Assembly (NCBI RefSeq): GCF_014202315.1
Contig: NZ_JACHGN010000001.1
Coordinates: forward strand, 395,757 to 459,756
Length of the DNA: 64,000 bases
Reading direction: 5' to 3'
Source of the DNA: Thermocatellispora tengchongensis
Lineage (GTDB): Bacteria; Actinomycetota; Actinomycetes; Streptosporangiales; Streptosporangiaceae
Below, piece by piece: positions 10,770 through 19,273 of the stretch. The notes beneath the pieces were generated by a model. It was given only the letters and a program-made list of their open reading frames with translations, did no database searches and was not told where the DNA came from. A program made the position numbers and the translations under genes. Numbering within the stretch: the first letter of the stretch is position 1; every line of letters starts with the position of its first letter.

Positions 10770-11510
10770 CTAATCGCGCCGGAAAACCAGAGTCGTGCGC
10801 CCCAACGTCACGCGAGTGCCGTTCTGGAGCTCGACCCGGCGTACCGGCTGGCCGTTGACGAAGGTGCCGTTGGTGGAGCCCAGATCGACGAGCGCGACCT
10901 GCTGCCCCTCCACCCGCAACTCCGCATGATGACGGGACACGCCTGGATCGACCAGTCGAAGATCGCAATCGGTGCCGCGCCCGAGCAGAGTCACCGGCGT
11001 GGTGAGCTCGAACGAACGCTGCCCCTGCGGGTCGTCCTGCGTGGACACGAGCAGCCTGGGCCGCCCGTTGAAGGCGTGGGAGCGACCCTGCGGCACGTCG
11101 CTCACCGGCTGGCGGATCTCGTCCTGCTCGACCGTCGCTCCGCGGATCACCCCCGAGCGGATGCGGAAGAGGCCGACCGCCAGGTCATCCGCGGTCTCGA
11201 ACCGGACCCGGACCGGTCCCACGAAGGAGTAGCCCTGCTCCTTGGCGTACTCCCTGGCGAGGTTGGCCAGCTCGTGGCTGATGCTGTCGGCGTACACCTC
11301 CAGCCGCTCGCTGTCGGTCGTGGACAGCTCGACCACGAAGTCGTTGGGCACGAGCGTGCGCCCCTGAGCCACGATGGCGGCCCGCTCGTCCATCTCCCGC
11401 TGCACCGCGCTGGCGACCTCGACCGGCTGAAGGTCAGATTTGAACGCCCGCGCAAAGGCCCCCTCAACCAAGCCTTCGAGCCGTCGCTCGAAGCGCTGAA
11501 GGACTCCCAC
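10770..11510 (-). CDS. fhaA: FHA-domain protein FhaA with DUF3662 domain
   Basis: The 246-residue cytoplasmic protein combines an N-terminal DUF3662 domain (about 1-115, GVLQRFERRLEGLVEGAFARAF style) with a C-terminal FHA domain (LLGRGTDCDLRL, SRHHAELR, DLGSTNGTFVNG). In mycobacteria FhaA binds phosphorylated MviN and controls late peptidoglycan synthesis. The GTG at 11510 is preferred because AGGGAGGT lies 5 nt before it; the longer ATG form (11531) would put that ribosome site inside the gene. It is the first gene of the seven-gene minus-strand operon that ends with pknB. Confidence 0.93.
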   Translation of the reverse strand: MGVLQRFERRLEGLVEGAFARAFKSDLQPVEVASAVQREMDERAAIVAQGRTLVPNDFVVELSTTDSERLEVYADSISHELANLAREYAKEQGYSFVGPVRVRFETADDLAVGLFRIRSGVIRGATVEQDEIRQPVSDVPQGRSHAFNGRPRLLVSTQDDPQGQRSFELTTPVTLLGRGTDCDLRLVDPGVSRHHAELRVEGQQVALVDLGSTNGTFVNGQPVRRVELQNGTRVTLGRTTLVFRRD

Positions 11511-11601
11511 CGGGTACCTCCCTTCCTCCATCGTCTGTAGGGATCGTATCCGGGTTCAGCACCATCGGCGGTTCCGTGCTACTGTTTCTCAGCACCCACA
11601 A

Positions 11602-11684
11602 GGGCGGGTGGCGGAACGGCAGACGCGCACGGTTCAGGTCCGTGTGTCCGAAAGGACGTGAGGGTTCAAATCCCTCCTCGCCCA
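11602..11684 (+). tRNA. tRNA-Leu (anticodon CAG)
   Basis: The cloverleaf is complete: acceptor GGGCGGG pairs with CTCGCCC (discriminator A at 11684). The anticodon stem is CACGG/CCGTG with loop TTCAGGT, placing CAG at 11635-11637. A long variable arm (GTCC-GAAA-GGAC) marks a class II tRNA, and the T-arm reads GAGGG-TTCAAAT-CCCTC. CCA is not encoded. Confidence 0.97.
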
Positions 11685-11694
11685 CTCGAATGTA

Positions 11695-11733
11695 GCCCCG
11701 GCGTCCGGGAAGCCTCGCTTCCCCCGCCGGGGC
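11695..11733 (+). terminator. terminator after tRNA-Leu
   Basis: A nested hairpin begins 10 nt after the tRNA: outer stem GCCCCGGCG/CGCCGGGGC and inner stem GGGAAGC/GCTTCCC with loop CTC. A short T-containing stretch (ATTCTCGTT) follows. Confidence 0.75.
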
Positions 11734-11956
11734 ATTCTCGTTCCGTGACCTGGTGCGCATCGCCCGGGTTGGACGTCCGGGCCCCGTGCTCAGGTTCCCG
11801 CCGCACGCCGGCGCGCCGTACACGCCCGGTGGCGGCGGGGCCGCAGTTACGTCCGGGACCACGGTCGAGATCGGCGCCCAGATCCGCACCGAGATTTGAC
11901 GTGCCGCCGGGCCGCGCGTGACCGGAGGGCGCGTGATCGGCCGTTGCGCGACCGGC

Positions 11957-12036
11957 GCGACCGGGTAGTGCGGCGCGACCGGGTGGCGCGGTGCGACCGG
12001 GTGGCGCGGTGCGACCGGGTGGCGCGGTGCGACCGG
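11957..12036. repeat. 18-bp tandem repeat, about 4.4 copies
   Basis: Units begin at 11957, 11975, 11993, 12011 and 12029 (partial). The consensus is GCGACCGGGTGGCGCGGT; three units are identical and the first differs at four positions. A degenerate half unit precedes the array. Confidence 0.9.
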
Positions 12037-12317
12037 CCCGCGCCCGGCCGCCCGTTGCGCGGCCGGGCCAGGCAGGGGGCCGAGGGCTCCCGGCAGGGCG
12101 CCGGGGGCTCCCGCGGGCATTCTGCGGGCTCGCAGGGGCGCGCGGAGGCCGATGGGGCGACCCCCGTACGCCGCCGCGTGGCCCCGCCGCCGGGGTAAGT
12201 TGCCGGCGGGGCTGGGCTGTGCGGGCGGCGGGGTCATGTCGGCGGCCGTTCGCGGGTGACGGGGTGGGGGGTGGTGCGATCGTGGATCAAGGTAGTGCGT
12301 CGGTCCCTATGTTTGAA

Positions 12318-12351
12318 GCCCCGGACGGGTCCGTACGGGGCCTGATTTTTT
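12318..12351 (+). terminator. intrinsic terminator with T-tract, no gene upstream
   Basis: The stem GCCCCG/CGGGGC (12318-12323 with 12336-12341), with a further CGGA/TCCG pairing possible inside, is followed by GATTTTTT. Read on the plus strand it is a classical factor-independent terminator, but no plus-strand protein gene ends before it. On the minus strand it lies downstream of the sialidase-like gene but lacks a T-run in that direction. Confidence 0.6.
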
Positions 12352-12489
12352 GGTGATGGCCGGTCACTGCCACCTTTCACGGTCTTTGTAACGTAAGTCG
12401 CTTGAGTCGGGCTTTCGGATCGCTTGCAGCACACAGTGATCGCGCTGTGCCGGCCCGTCTTCGTTACGCCCATAGTGAAACGGCGCCGG

Positions 12490-14274
12490 TCACGGCGCGC
12501 CGGTGGCGGCCGAATAGAGCTCGATCTCGTTCAGCATCGCGCACCGGGGGCCGATCTCCGCGTCGCACGGGGTCGTCGCAGTGGTTATGATCTTGATGTG
12601 CCGGATCGCCCGTGATCGGGGTGGTTCCGGGGTGAAGTAGTCCATGGCGTAACCCGTGTGGGCCTTCACCGTCACGACCGGCCGGCCCCAGTGCCCGCCA
12701 TCGGCCGACACGTAGACCTCGGCGTCCGCCGGATGCCCGGGGCGCAGGCTGAGCCCGATCCGGCCGAGTGCGACCCCGCGGCGAAGGTGCAGCACGACCT
12801 CACCGCGTGCCGTCGCGCCGACCGCGCTCGACCAGTACTCCGTGCTGCCGTCGAACGCGCCGCCGATCCCGGTGCGCGGGCGCGCCGCGGCGGCGGGCGT
12901 GCCCGGGGGCGGCCACGTCATCGTGGTCTCCACGGTGAGCCCGCCCCGCCGGAGCAGGCCGGCGAGGTCGATCCTGGCGGCCGGAGGGCCGGCGAAGGGA
13001 GTGTGGACGCGGACGTGCCGCCGCAGGATGCCGTACGCGGTGCCGTGCTCGAAGCGGCCGTCGCGCGGGCACATGCGCTCGTCCGGCCGCCCGTCGTGCC
13101 GCAGGCCGGGCAGCTTGCAGTTGTCGAACACCTGGATCAGCCGGTGCGGCCCGAGCGGCGCGATCCCGCTGTAGCCGGACGTGCCGTGCGTGTCCCGCAC
13201 CCCGTCCCGGTTGTGGTACGTCACCCGCTGCGGCTCCCAGCGCTCGCCCGCGCCGTCCGTGGAGACCGCCAGCCAGACGTCCGGGCGTCCCGCGCTGAGC
13301 ACCAGCACCCCGTTGGGCATCAGCAGCAGCTCCGGGTCCACGCCGGGGACCAGGCAGGAGCCGTCGTCGAAGACGAGCGGCGCGGGCGGCGTCCAGGTGG
13401 CGCCGCGGTCGCGGGAGCGGGTGGTGAACAGCGCCGAGTACGCCCCGCCGTCGCGCCGCAGCACCGCGAGCAGGCTGCCGTCGGCCACCTGGGCGACCGT
13501 GGCCTCGTTGTACTCGTAGCCGCCGCCCGACACCGCCAGCACGCCGCGCCTGGTGAAGGTGCGGGCGCCGTCGGTGCTCGCGTAGACCTCCGGCTGCTGC
13601 AGCGCCGACCCGGCGTACCGGGCGTAGAAGGTCTGCAGCAGGGTGCCGTCGGCGAGCTGGACCGGCGAGCCGTGCGCCACGCCCCAGCTCGACAGGGTGC
13701 CCGGCGTCGTCAGGACGGCCTGGCCCGGCTGCCAGGTCCTGCCGTCGTCGGACGAGACGCTGACGCCCAGCCTGTTGGTGTGGGCGTCCACGGCGGTGGA
13801 GTAGTAGTCGGCGGCCAGCAGGCGGCCGTCGTGCAGCCGCACGGGCGCGTTGCGGAACGGCGACCCGCGTACCGGGCCGAACGTCTCCCCGCCGTCGTGC
13901 GACACCGTCATGCCGCTGACCTGGGGGACCACCGAGTCGGCGTTCCGCGAGAACGACGCGATCACATCGGTGCCGCGCGTGCCGTCGGGACGTACGACGC
14001 CGATGGCCGCGACCCCGGGGAACCCGGCGTACCCCTCCGGCTCGGCCTCGGCGATCCAGCGGGGGGAGTTCTCGGCCGAGAGGGCCTGGCCGTCCTCCGT
14101 GCCGGGAACCTCCGGGCCGACCGAGCAGTACGCCCGCGGCTCCGCCCGCGCCGGCACCGGGCGGGCCGCGTACGCCGCGGGCAGGCACAGCAGCACGGCG
14201 GCGGCGTACGCGGGCACGACGCGGGGTGGCACCGAGCGGGGGCGGGGCGGCAGGGCGCGGTAGCGGGTCGGCAC
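12490..14274 (-). CDS. secreted BNR/Asp-box repeat protein, sialidase-like
   Basis: The roughly 594-residue exported protein starts with a signal peptide (basic start, hydrophobic AAAVLLCLPAAYA). At least five Asp-boxes are visible (VSHDGGETF, VSSDDGRTW, STDGARTF, SRDRGATW, STDGAGERW), typical of a six-bladed beta-propeller of the exo-alpha-sialidase superfamily. The C-terminal 130 residues resemble a discoidin/F5-8C-like sugar-binding module. Whether it cleaves sialic acid is unknown; many such actinobacterial proteins act on other glycans. The start is uncertain: GTG at 14274 lacks a ribosome site, and 14232 is another option. It begins only 5 bp after the CNNM gene, so it is probably its operon partner. 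Confidence 0.8.
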   Translation of the reverse strand: MPTRYRALPPRPRSVPPRVVPAYAAAVLLCLPAAYAARPVPARAEPRAYCSVGPEVPGTEDGQALSAENSPRWIAEAEPEGYAGFPGVAAIGVVRPDGTRGTDVIASFSRNADSVVPQVSGMTVSHDGGETFGPVRGSPFRNAPVRLHDGRLLAADYYSTAVDAHTNRLGVSVSSDDGRTWQPGQAVLTTPGTLSSWGVAHGSPVQLADGTLLQTFYARYAGSALQQPEVYASTDGARTFTRRGVLAVSGGGYEYNEATVAQVADGSLLAVLRRDGGAYSALFTTRSRDRGATWTPPAPLVFDDGSCLVPGVDPELLLMPNGVLVLSAGRPDVWLAVSTDGAGERWEPQRVTYHNRDGVRDTHGTSGYSGIAPLGPHRLIQVFDNCKLPGLRHDGRPDERMCPRDGRFEHGTAYGILRRHVRVHTPFAGPPAARIDLAGLLRRGGLTVETTMTWPPPGTPAAAARPRTGIGGAFDGSTEYWSSAVGATARGEVVLHLRRGVALGRIGLSLRPGHPADAEVYVSADGGHWGRPVVTVKAHTGYAMDYFTPEPPRSRAIRHIKIITTATTPCDAEIGPRCAMLNEIELYSAATGAP

Positions 14275-14279
14275 GGGCG

Positions 14280-15314
14280 TCAGCGGGTCGTGGCGGCCGA
14301 GGTGTCGAGCAGCTCGCCGAGCAGGTCGGTCAGGCTCACCATGCCGACCACCGCGCCCGAGGCGCCGGTGACCAGGCCCAGGTGCGCGTGGGCGTCCTGG
14401 AGCACGGTCACGGCCTCGGGGATCGGCGTGCCCGGCTGGATCGACGGGATCGGCCTGGCCAGCGCGGCCGGGTCGGCGCCCGGCTGGGTGAGCGCGTCGC
14501 GCACGTGCAGCACGCCGATCACGTCGTCGGGCCTGCCCCGGTTGACCAGCAGCCGCAGGTGGCCGCTGCTGCTGGCGACCCGGCGCACGGTGGCGTGGGC
14601 GGCGCCCGCCGGGACGGCCGCGGCCTCGGCGATCGGCAGCATCAGCCGGCCCACCGGCTGCTGCTGCACCCGCAGCGCCCGGGTGAGCAGGTCGTGCTCG
14701 GCCCGGTCCAGCAGGCCCATCCGGCCCGACTCGCCGACCAGCATCGCGAGCTGCTGCGGCGTACGGGTGGTGGCCAGCTCGTCGCGCTGGTGCACCCCGA
14801 ACAGGCGCAGCAGCGCGTTGGTCGAGCCGTTCAGCAGCGCGATCAGCGGCCGTACCGTCCTGGTGAAGGCGCGGAACGGCAGCGCCAGCCACAGCACCGC
14901 GGTCTCGGGGTGGGTCAGCGCCCACGACTTGGGCGCCATCTCGCCCACCACCATGTGCAGGAACGTGATCAGCGCGAGCGTGATCGTCAGCGAGATCGGG
15001 AGCTGCAGCGACCCGGGCACCCCGGCCGCGGCGAACACGGGCGCGAGCGCGTGCTCGATCGCGGGCTCGGTGACCATGCCCAGGCCGAGCGTGCACAGCG
15101 TGATGCCGAGCTGGGCGGCGGCCAGCATGAGCGAGAGCTGCCTGCCGCCGCGCGCCGCGGCGCGGGCGGCGGCCCTGACCAGGCGCCCGCCGCCGCTCGC
15201 GGTCTCCTCCAGCCTGTGCCTGCGGGCGGAGACGAAGGCGAACTCGGCGGCGACGAAGAAGGCGTTGCCCGCCAGCAGCAGCACGCCGAGGAGGATCGCC
15301 GGCATGAGGCTCAT
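14280..15314 (-). CDS. CNNM/HlyC-CorC family membrane protein with CBS domains (second of pair)
   Basis: The 344-residue protein has an N-terminal CNNM (DUF21) domain of about four membrane helices (GNAFFVAAEFAFVSARRHRLEE, SLMLAAAQLGITLCTLGLGM). A cytoplasmic CBS pair follows. It lacks the C-terminal CorC_HlyC domain that its neighbour has. This family is linked to Mg2+/Co2+ efflux or to metal-responsive membrane function; the old name hemolysin is misleading. Its ATG overlaps the TGA of the upstream paralogue (ATGA), so the two are translationally coupled, possibly as a heterodimer. Confidence 0.9.
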   Translation of the reverse strand: MSLMPAILLGVLLLAGNAFFVAAEFAFVSARRHRLEETASGGGRLVRAAARAAARGGRQLSLMLAAAQLGITLCTLGLGMVTEPAIEHALAPVFAAAGVPGSLQLPISLTITLALITFLHMVVGEMAPKSWALTHPETAVLWLALPFRAFTRTVRPLIALLNGSTNALLRLFGVHQRDELATTRTPQQLAMLVGESGRMGLLDRAEHDLLTRALRVQQQPVGRLMLPIAEAAAVPAGAAHATVRRVASSSGHLRLLVNRGRPDDVIGVLHVRDALTQPGADPAALARPIPSIQPGTPIPEAVTVLQDAHAHLGLVTGASGAVVGMVSLTDLLGELLDTSAATTR

Positions 15315-16693
15315 CGGCGTGCTCCCGCCGCGCTCGCGGCCTCGACCGGCACGGCCGGTACGGCCGGGGCCAGCCGCACCCACTCCGGGACCCGCCGGTG
15401 CACCGACAGGACGGTGAGCTCGGCCCGCTGGGCGGGCGCGTCGTCGTCCTCAAGCGGGTCGGCGTCGGGGGCGAGGGTCACGGTGAGGGTGTCGCCGGGC
15501 TCGGGCATGCGGCCGAGCAGGGCCAGCACCAGGCCCGCGACGGTCTCGTAGTCGTCGCTCTCGGGCAGCGACAGCCCGGTGGCGCGCTCGACCTCGTCCA
15601 CGCGCAGCGTGCCGGGGAGGTCCCAGGCGCCGTCGTCGCGGCGGGCGGGGCCGGGCGGCTCGGGGTCGTTCTCGTCGATCAGCTCGCCGACCAGCTCCTC
15701 GGCGAGGTCCTCGACGGTGATCACGCCGGCCAGGCCGCCGTACTCGTCGATGACGCAGGCCATGTCGTCATGGGCGGTGCGCATCCGGTCGAGCACGGCC
15801 GGGAGCGGCAGCGTGGCGGGCACCAGCAGGGCCGGCCGGGTGATCTCGGCGACGGGGGTGCCGTCGGGCACGCCCTCGGGGCGCGCCAGCAGCTCCCGGA
15901 CGCCGGTCACCCCGGTCACGCCGTCGTCGCCGAGGACCGGGTAGCGCGAGTGGCCGGAGACGCGCATGGCGTCGAGCAGGTCGGCGACCGTGGCCTCGGC
16001 GCGCAGCAGCACCACGCGGGGGCGCGGCACCATCACGTCCTCGGCGGTGTGGTCGCCGAACTCCAGGGCCCGGCCGAGCAGGTCGGACAGGCGCGGCGGC
16101 AGCTCGCCGGACGCGCCCGACTCGGCGATGATCCGCGACAGCTCCTCGGGGGTGGCGCCGTGCTCGATCTCCTCCACCGGCTCGACGCCGACGCGGCGCA
16201 GCAGCCGGGTGGCCGAGGAGTCGAACAGCCGGATGACCGGGCCGGCGACGGCCAGGTACACCAGCGTGGAGCCGGCCAGGAACTTCGCGACGGGCTCCGG
16301 GCGGGCGATGCCGAGGTTCTTGGGGGCGAGCTCGCCGAGCACCATCTGCACGGCGGTCGCGACGATCACGCCGATCGCCACGGCCACGCCGGTGACGGCG
16401 GCGGACGGCAGGCCCCAGGCGGTCAGCCACGGGCGTACGGCGTCGGCCACCGCGGGCTCGGCGAGGAAGCTCACCAGCAGCGCGGTCACGGTGATGCCGA
16501 GCTGCGCGCCGGAGAGCATGAACGACAGGCGCTCCGTCACCTTCAGCGCGCGTGCGGCGGAGGAGTCGCCGGCCTCCGCCTGCTCGCGGAGAATGCCGCG
16601 GTCGGCGGCGACGAAGGCGAACTCCTGGGCGACGAAGTAGCCGGTGGCGGCGGTGAGGAGGAGGAGGGCCAGCAGGCCGAGGGCGATGCTCAC
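15311..16693 (-). CDS. CNNM/HlyC-CorC family transporter-like protein (first of pair)
   Basis: The 460-residue protein has the full architecture: CNNM domain (about 1-190, FVAQEFAFVAADRGILREQ and SFMLSGAQLGITVTALLVSF), a CBS pair (about 205-325, with VPRPRVVLL and CVIDEYGGLAGVITVEDL) and a C-terminal CorC_HlyC domain (about 345-430, LPGTLRVDEVERATGL). It is the first gene of a minus-strand set with the 344-residue paralogue and the sialidase-like gene. The GTG at 16693 has no good ribosome site, so the start is tentative. Confidence 0.92.
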   Translation of the reverse strand: MSIALGLLALLLLTAATGYFVAQEFAFVAADRGILREQAEAGDSSAARALKVTERLSFMLSGAQLGITVTALLVSFLAEPAVADAVRPWLTAWGLPSAAVTGVAVAIGVIVATAVQMVLGELAPKNLGIARPEPVAKFLAGSTLVYLAVAGPVIRLFDSSATRLLRRVGVEPVEEIEHGATPEELSRIIAESGASGELPPRLSDLLGRALEFGDHTAEDVMVPRPRVVLLRAEATVADLLDAMRVSGHSRYPVLGDDGVTGVTGVRELLARPEGVPDGTPVAEITRPALLVPATLPLPAVLDRMRTAHDDMACVIDEYGGLAGVITVEDLAEELVGELIDENDPEPPGPARRDDGAWDLPGTLRVDEVERATGLSLPESDDYETVAGLVLALLGRMPEPGDTLTVTLAPDADPLEDDDAPAQRAELTVLSVHRRVPEWVRLAPAVPAVPVEAASAAGARR

Positions 16694-17133
16694 CGGAGGC
16701 GCACCGCCATGTGAGGCGAGAAATCAGATGATCTAGGTCCCGTGCGCGCGCACGGGCAGGTACTCCACGGGTCCTGACTGGACACGAGCGTCCTTCCACT
16801 GGGTGAACACGTCGCCGGAGCGACGGCTGGGTCTCGCCAAAGCTAACGAGGCGGACCGCCGCGGTTGTTTCCGCGCCGCCGGTGTTTTCCCATGCGAGGG
16901 TCGCGCCGGGGCCTCAGGTGACCGTGGCGGGCCGCGGATGGCGTGATGAAGGCGGGTTGCAAGCGCTCTGCGTACTTTTGCGTTGGAAAGACTTTGCCGA
17001 CACGCGAGCGTCGGAGACCGGGCCCGCGTAGCGTCGAAGTGACGGCGGGTTTCGCCACGTGCGCGGAACGTCGGACTTGCCGGGACCCTTGCGTATTGTC
17101 GGAATCCTTGACTGAAAGAACGGGACGGAAGAC
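16694..17133. other. 440-bp divergent promoter region
   Basis: This lies between the CNNM operon (minus) and the LCP gene (plus). The part from about 16960 to 17010 and 17085 to 17125 is relatively AT-rich and probably holds promoters. A 16-codon arginine-rich frame (MGKHRRRGNNRGGPPR, minus, 16843-16893) is the only small frame that stands out; no support for its expression was seen. Confidence 0.5.
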
Positions 17134-18540
17134 GTGGCTGACTGGCGGGAGAGCGGGCGGCGGTCGGGTGAAGACGACCGCACGCGCAGAATGCGCGCGC
17201 CGGAGCCCGGCATCGGGCTGCCGGCCTATCCGGTCCAGGGCCCGGCGGGTCCGGGCGGGCGTTCCGGAGGACCGGGCGGAGCCGGGCGTCCGGCGCCGGA
17301 GGCGGTCGCGCCCACGGTGGTGCAGCCGGCCTTCCCGGGCCCGCCCCCGTCGCAGGTCCCTCCCGGCCCGTCCGGCCCTCCCGGCCCTCCCCCCGGCCCT
17401 TCCGGCCCCGGCAGAGAGGCATTCGATGACGGACGGCGCGTGGCGACCTCGCGCGTGTACGGCAAGGAACGTTCCGGGCGCAGCCCGGTGCGGCCCCTGC
17501 CCGGCCAGGGCGGCCCGCCCGAGGCCGGCGCGTTCGGGCCCGCCGGCCCCGGCGCGGGCGGCCCGGTGAGGCCGCGCAGGCGGCGGCGCCCGCTGCGGAT
17601 CGTCGTCACCGTCGTCGCGGTGCTGCTCGTGCTGCTGCTGGTCGGCGCGGTCGGCGGCTACTTCTGGATCAACTCCAAGCTGGTCTCGATCCCCGGCGTG
17701 CTCGACGACTACGAGGGCCGGCCGGCCGACACCCCGGGCACCAACTGGCTGCTCGTGGGCTCCGACAGCCGCAAGGGCCTGTCGGCGGCCGAGCGCCGCA
17801 AACTCGCCACGGGGCGCGCGGCCGGGCAGCGTACCGACACGATGATGCTGCTGCACATCCCCGAGGGCGACGGCCGCCCGACCCTGGTCAGCCTGCCCCG
17901 CGACTCGTACGTGACCATCCCCGGCAAGGGCCGCAACAAGCTCAACGCCGCCTACGCCTTCGGCGGCTCCCGGCTGCTCGTGCAGACCGTGGAGACGGTC
18001 ACCGACATCCGCATCGACAACTACATGGAGATCGGGTTCGCCGGGTTCGTCGACATCGTGGACGCGATCGGCGGGGTGAACATCTGCGTCAAGCAGAACA
18101 TCAAGGACCCCAAGGCCGGCATCAACCTCAAGAAGGGCTGCCAGGACATGGACGGCGGCACCGCGCTCGGCTACGTCCGTACGCGCGCCACCGGCGCCCT
18201 GCCCGACCTGGACCGCACCCAGCGGCAGCGGCAGTTCTTCGGCGCGGTCGTGAAGAAGGCCGCCAGCCCCGGCGTGCTGCTCAACCCGTTCACCTCGCTG
18301 CCGCTGGCCTCGGCCGCGGCCGACTCGGTGACCGTGGACGACGGCACCGGCGCGTTCGACCTGCTCTCGCTCGGCCTGGCCATGGGCGACGGCCCGGTGA
18401 CCACCGCCGTGCCGGTCGGCTCGACCCCGACCCTGCCCGGCGTCGGCTCGGTGGTGCAGTGGAACCGCGAGAAGGCCCTGCGCCTGTTCGAGGCGCTGGA
18501 GAAGGATCAGGCCGTGCCGAAGGACGTGCTGAACAACTAG
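17134..18540 (+). CDS. LytR-CpsA-Psr (LCP) family glycopolymer ligase
   Basis: LCP proteins transfer lipid-linked glycopolymers such as arabinogalactan or teichoic acids to peptidoglycan outside the membrane. The 468-residue protein has a long Pro/Gly-rich cytoplasmic N-terminus (about 1-145), a basic stop RRRRP, a membrane helix (about 153-175) and an LCP domain. Visible hallmarks are LLVGSDSR, RTDTMMLLHI, SLPRDSYV, GGVNICV, GCQDMDGGTALGYVRTR and the catalytic arginine region LDRTQRQRQF. The GTG at 17134 follows a GGAAG ribosome site. It is monocistronic or joined to the DM13 gene 110 bp downstream. Confidence 0.93.
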   Translation: MADWRESGRRSGEDDRTRRMRAPEPGIGLPAYPVQGPAGPGGRSGGPGGAGRPAPEAVAPTVVQPAFPGPPPSQVPPGPSGPPGPPPGPSGPGREAFDDGRRVATSRVYGKERSGRSPVRPLPGQGGPPEAGAFGPAGPGAGGPVRPRRRRRPLRIVVTVVAVLLVLLLVGAVGGYFWINSKLVSIPGVLDDYEGRPADTPGTNWLLVGSDSRKGLSAAERRKLATGRAAGQRTDTMMLLHIPEGDGRPTLVSLPRDSYVTIPGKGRNKLNAAYAFGGSRLLVQTVETVTDIRIDNYMEIGFAGFVDIVDAIGGVNICVKQNIKDPKAGINLKKGCQDMDGGTALGYVRTRATGALPDLDRTQRQRQFFGAVVKKAASPGVLLNPFTSLPLASAAADSVTVDDGTGAFDLLSLGLAMGDGPVTTAVPVGSTPTLPGVGSVVQWNREKALRLFEALEKDQAVPKDVLNN

Positions 18541-18650
18541 CCGCTCGCGAGCGTCCAACAGACGTAAGCATCACGTAATCGAGACAGGGAGCCGGCGGCG
18601 CCATCCGCGTGCTGTTGTAGTCCCAGGGTCGCGTCCATGGAGGGGTTACC

Positions 18651-19211
18651 GTGAACAGCATCAAGGTGATGGCCCGTCACCCGATCACCTGGGCCGTGCT
18701 CGTCATCCTGGCGGTGGCGTTGGCCGTCGCGCTCTACCTGTTCCAGCCGTGGCGGCTGTTCACCACGGTCGAGGTCAACGAGGCGCTGCCGGTCACGGGC
18801 GGCAGCGCCGAGCCCGCGGCCCCCGGCGAGTCGGCGCCGCCGTCGCCCGAGCCCGCGGCCAAGCTCAAGACCCTGTCGCAGGGCGAGTTCATCTCCCACG
18901 AGCACCGCACCTCCGGCGTGGCCAAGGTGATCGAGCTGCCCAGCGGCGAGCGGGTGCTGCGGATCGAGGACCTCGACACCTCCGACGGCCCCGACCTGCG
19001 CGTGTGGCTGAGCGACCAGCCGGTCAAGGAGGGCACCGACGGCTGGTTCAACCTCGACGACGGCAAGTGGGTCGAACTGGGCGAGCTGAAGGGCAACCGG
19101 GGCAACGCCAACTACCCGATCCCCGAGGGCACCGACCTCGACTCGCTGAAGAGCGTGACGATCTGGTGCAAGCGGTTCAGCGTCTCCTTCGGCGCCGCCA
19201 CGCTCGCGTAG
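18651..19211 (+). CDS. membrane-anchored DM13-domain protein
   Basis: The 186-residue protein has an N-terminal membrane helix (about 13-32), an Ala/Pro/Glu-rich linker (40-70) and a DM13 domain. The domain shows TLSQGEFISHEHRTSG, GERVLRIEDLDTSDGPDLRVWLS and the single-cysteine strand VTIWCKRFSVSFGAATL. DM13 domains have been proposed to carry redox or electron-transfer functions through that cysteine; the role here is unknown. GGAGGGG (18639-18645) precedes the GTG start. Confidence 0.88.
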   Translation: MNSIKVMARHPITWAVLVILAVALAVALYLFQPWRLFTTVEVNEALPVTGGSAEPAAPGESAPPSPEPAAKLKTLSQGEFISHEHRTSGVAKVIELPSGERVLRIEDLDTSDGPDLRVWLSDQPVKEGTDGWFNLDDGKWVELGELKGNRGNANYPIPEGTDLDSLKSVTIWCKRFSVSFGAATLA

Positions 19212-19234
19212 CGTCCGGTGTCGTCCGGGCGGAG

Positions 19235-19251
19235 GTCTTGGGCACCAAGAC
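19235..19251 (+). terminator. short hairpin after the DM13 gene
   Basis: A 7-bp perfect stem GTCTTGG/CCAAGAC with a 3-nt loop lies 24 nt after the DM13 stop and 23 nt before tenA. Confidence 0.5.
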
Positions 19252-19273
19252 GATCATCTGAGAATCTTGGTGT

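Larger units (their letters stand above)
11734..12489. other. 756-bp gene-free stretch with tandem repeats and an orphan terminator
   Basis: No convincing protein gene was found. Long open frames here run through the tandem array or the tRNA and have repetitive Pro/Arg/Ala composition. The stretch holds the 18-bp array (11957-12036) and a hairpin with a T-run (12318-12351). From about 12340 to 12440 the base composition is clearly less GC-rich than the surroundings. Confidence 0.6.

Noticed and set aside
11602-11684. tRNA-Leu as phage or ICE attachment site
   Set aside because: No integrase, excisionase or partial tRNA copy was found nearby.
11464-12237. 257-codon minus-strand frame with repeated VAPRHP
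   Set aside because: It runs through the tandem array and across the tRNA-Leu gene, so it cannot be a real gene.
12490-15453. Single 987-codon minus-strand frame
   Set aside because: Only the part below 14274 is real (sialidase-like). The upper part is out of frame with the CNNM gene and has Arg/Pro/Ala-rich shadow composition.
16843-16893. 16-residue arginine-rich small protein on the minus strand
   Set aside because: No ribosome site or conservation evidence; such short basic frames are common in this base composition.
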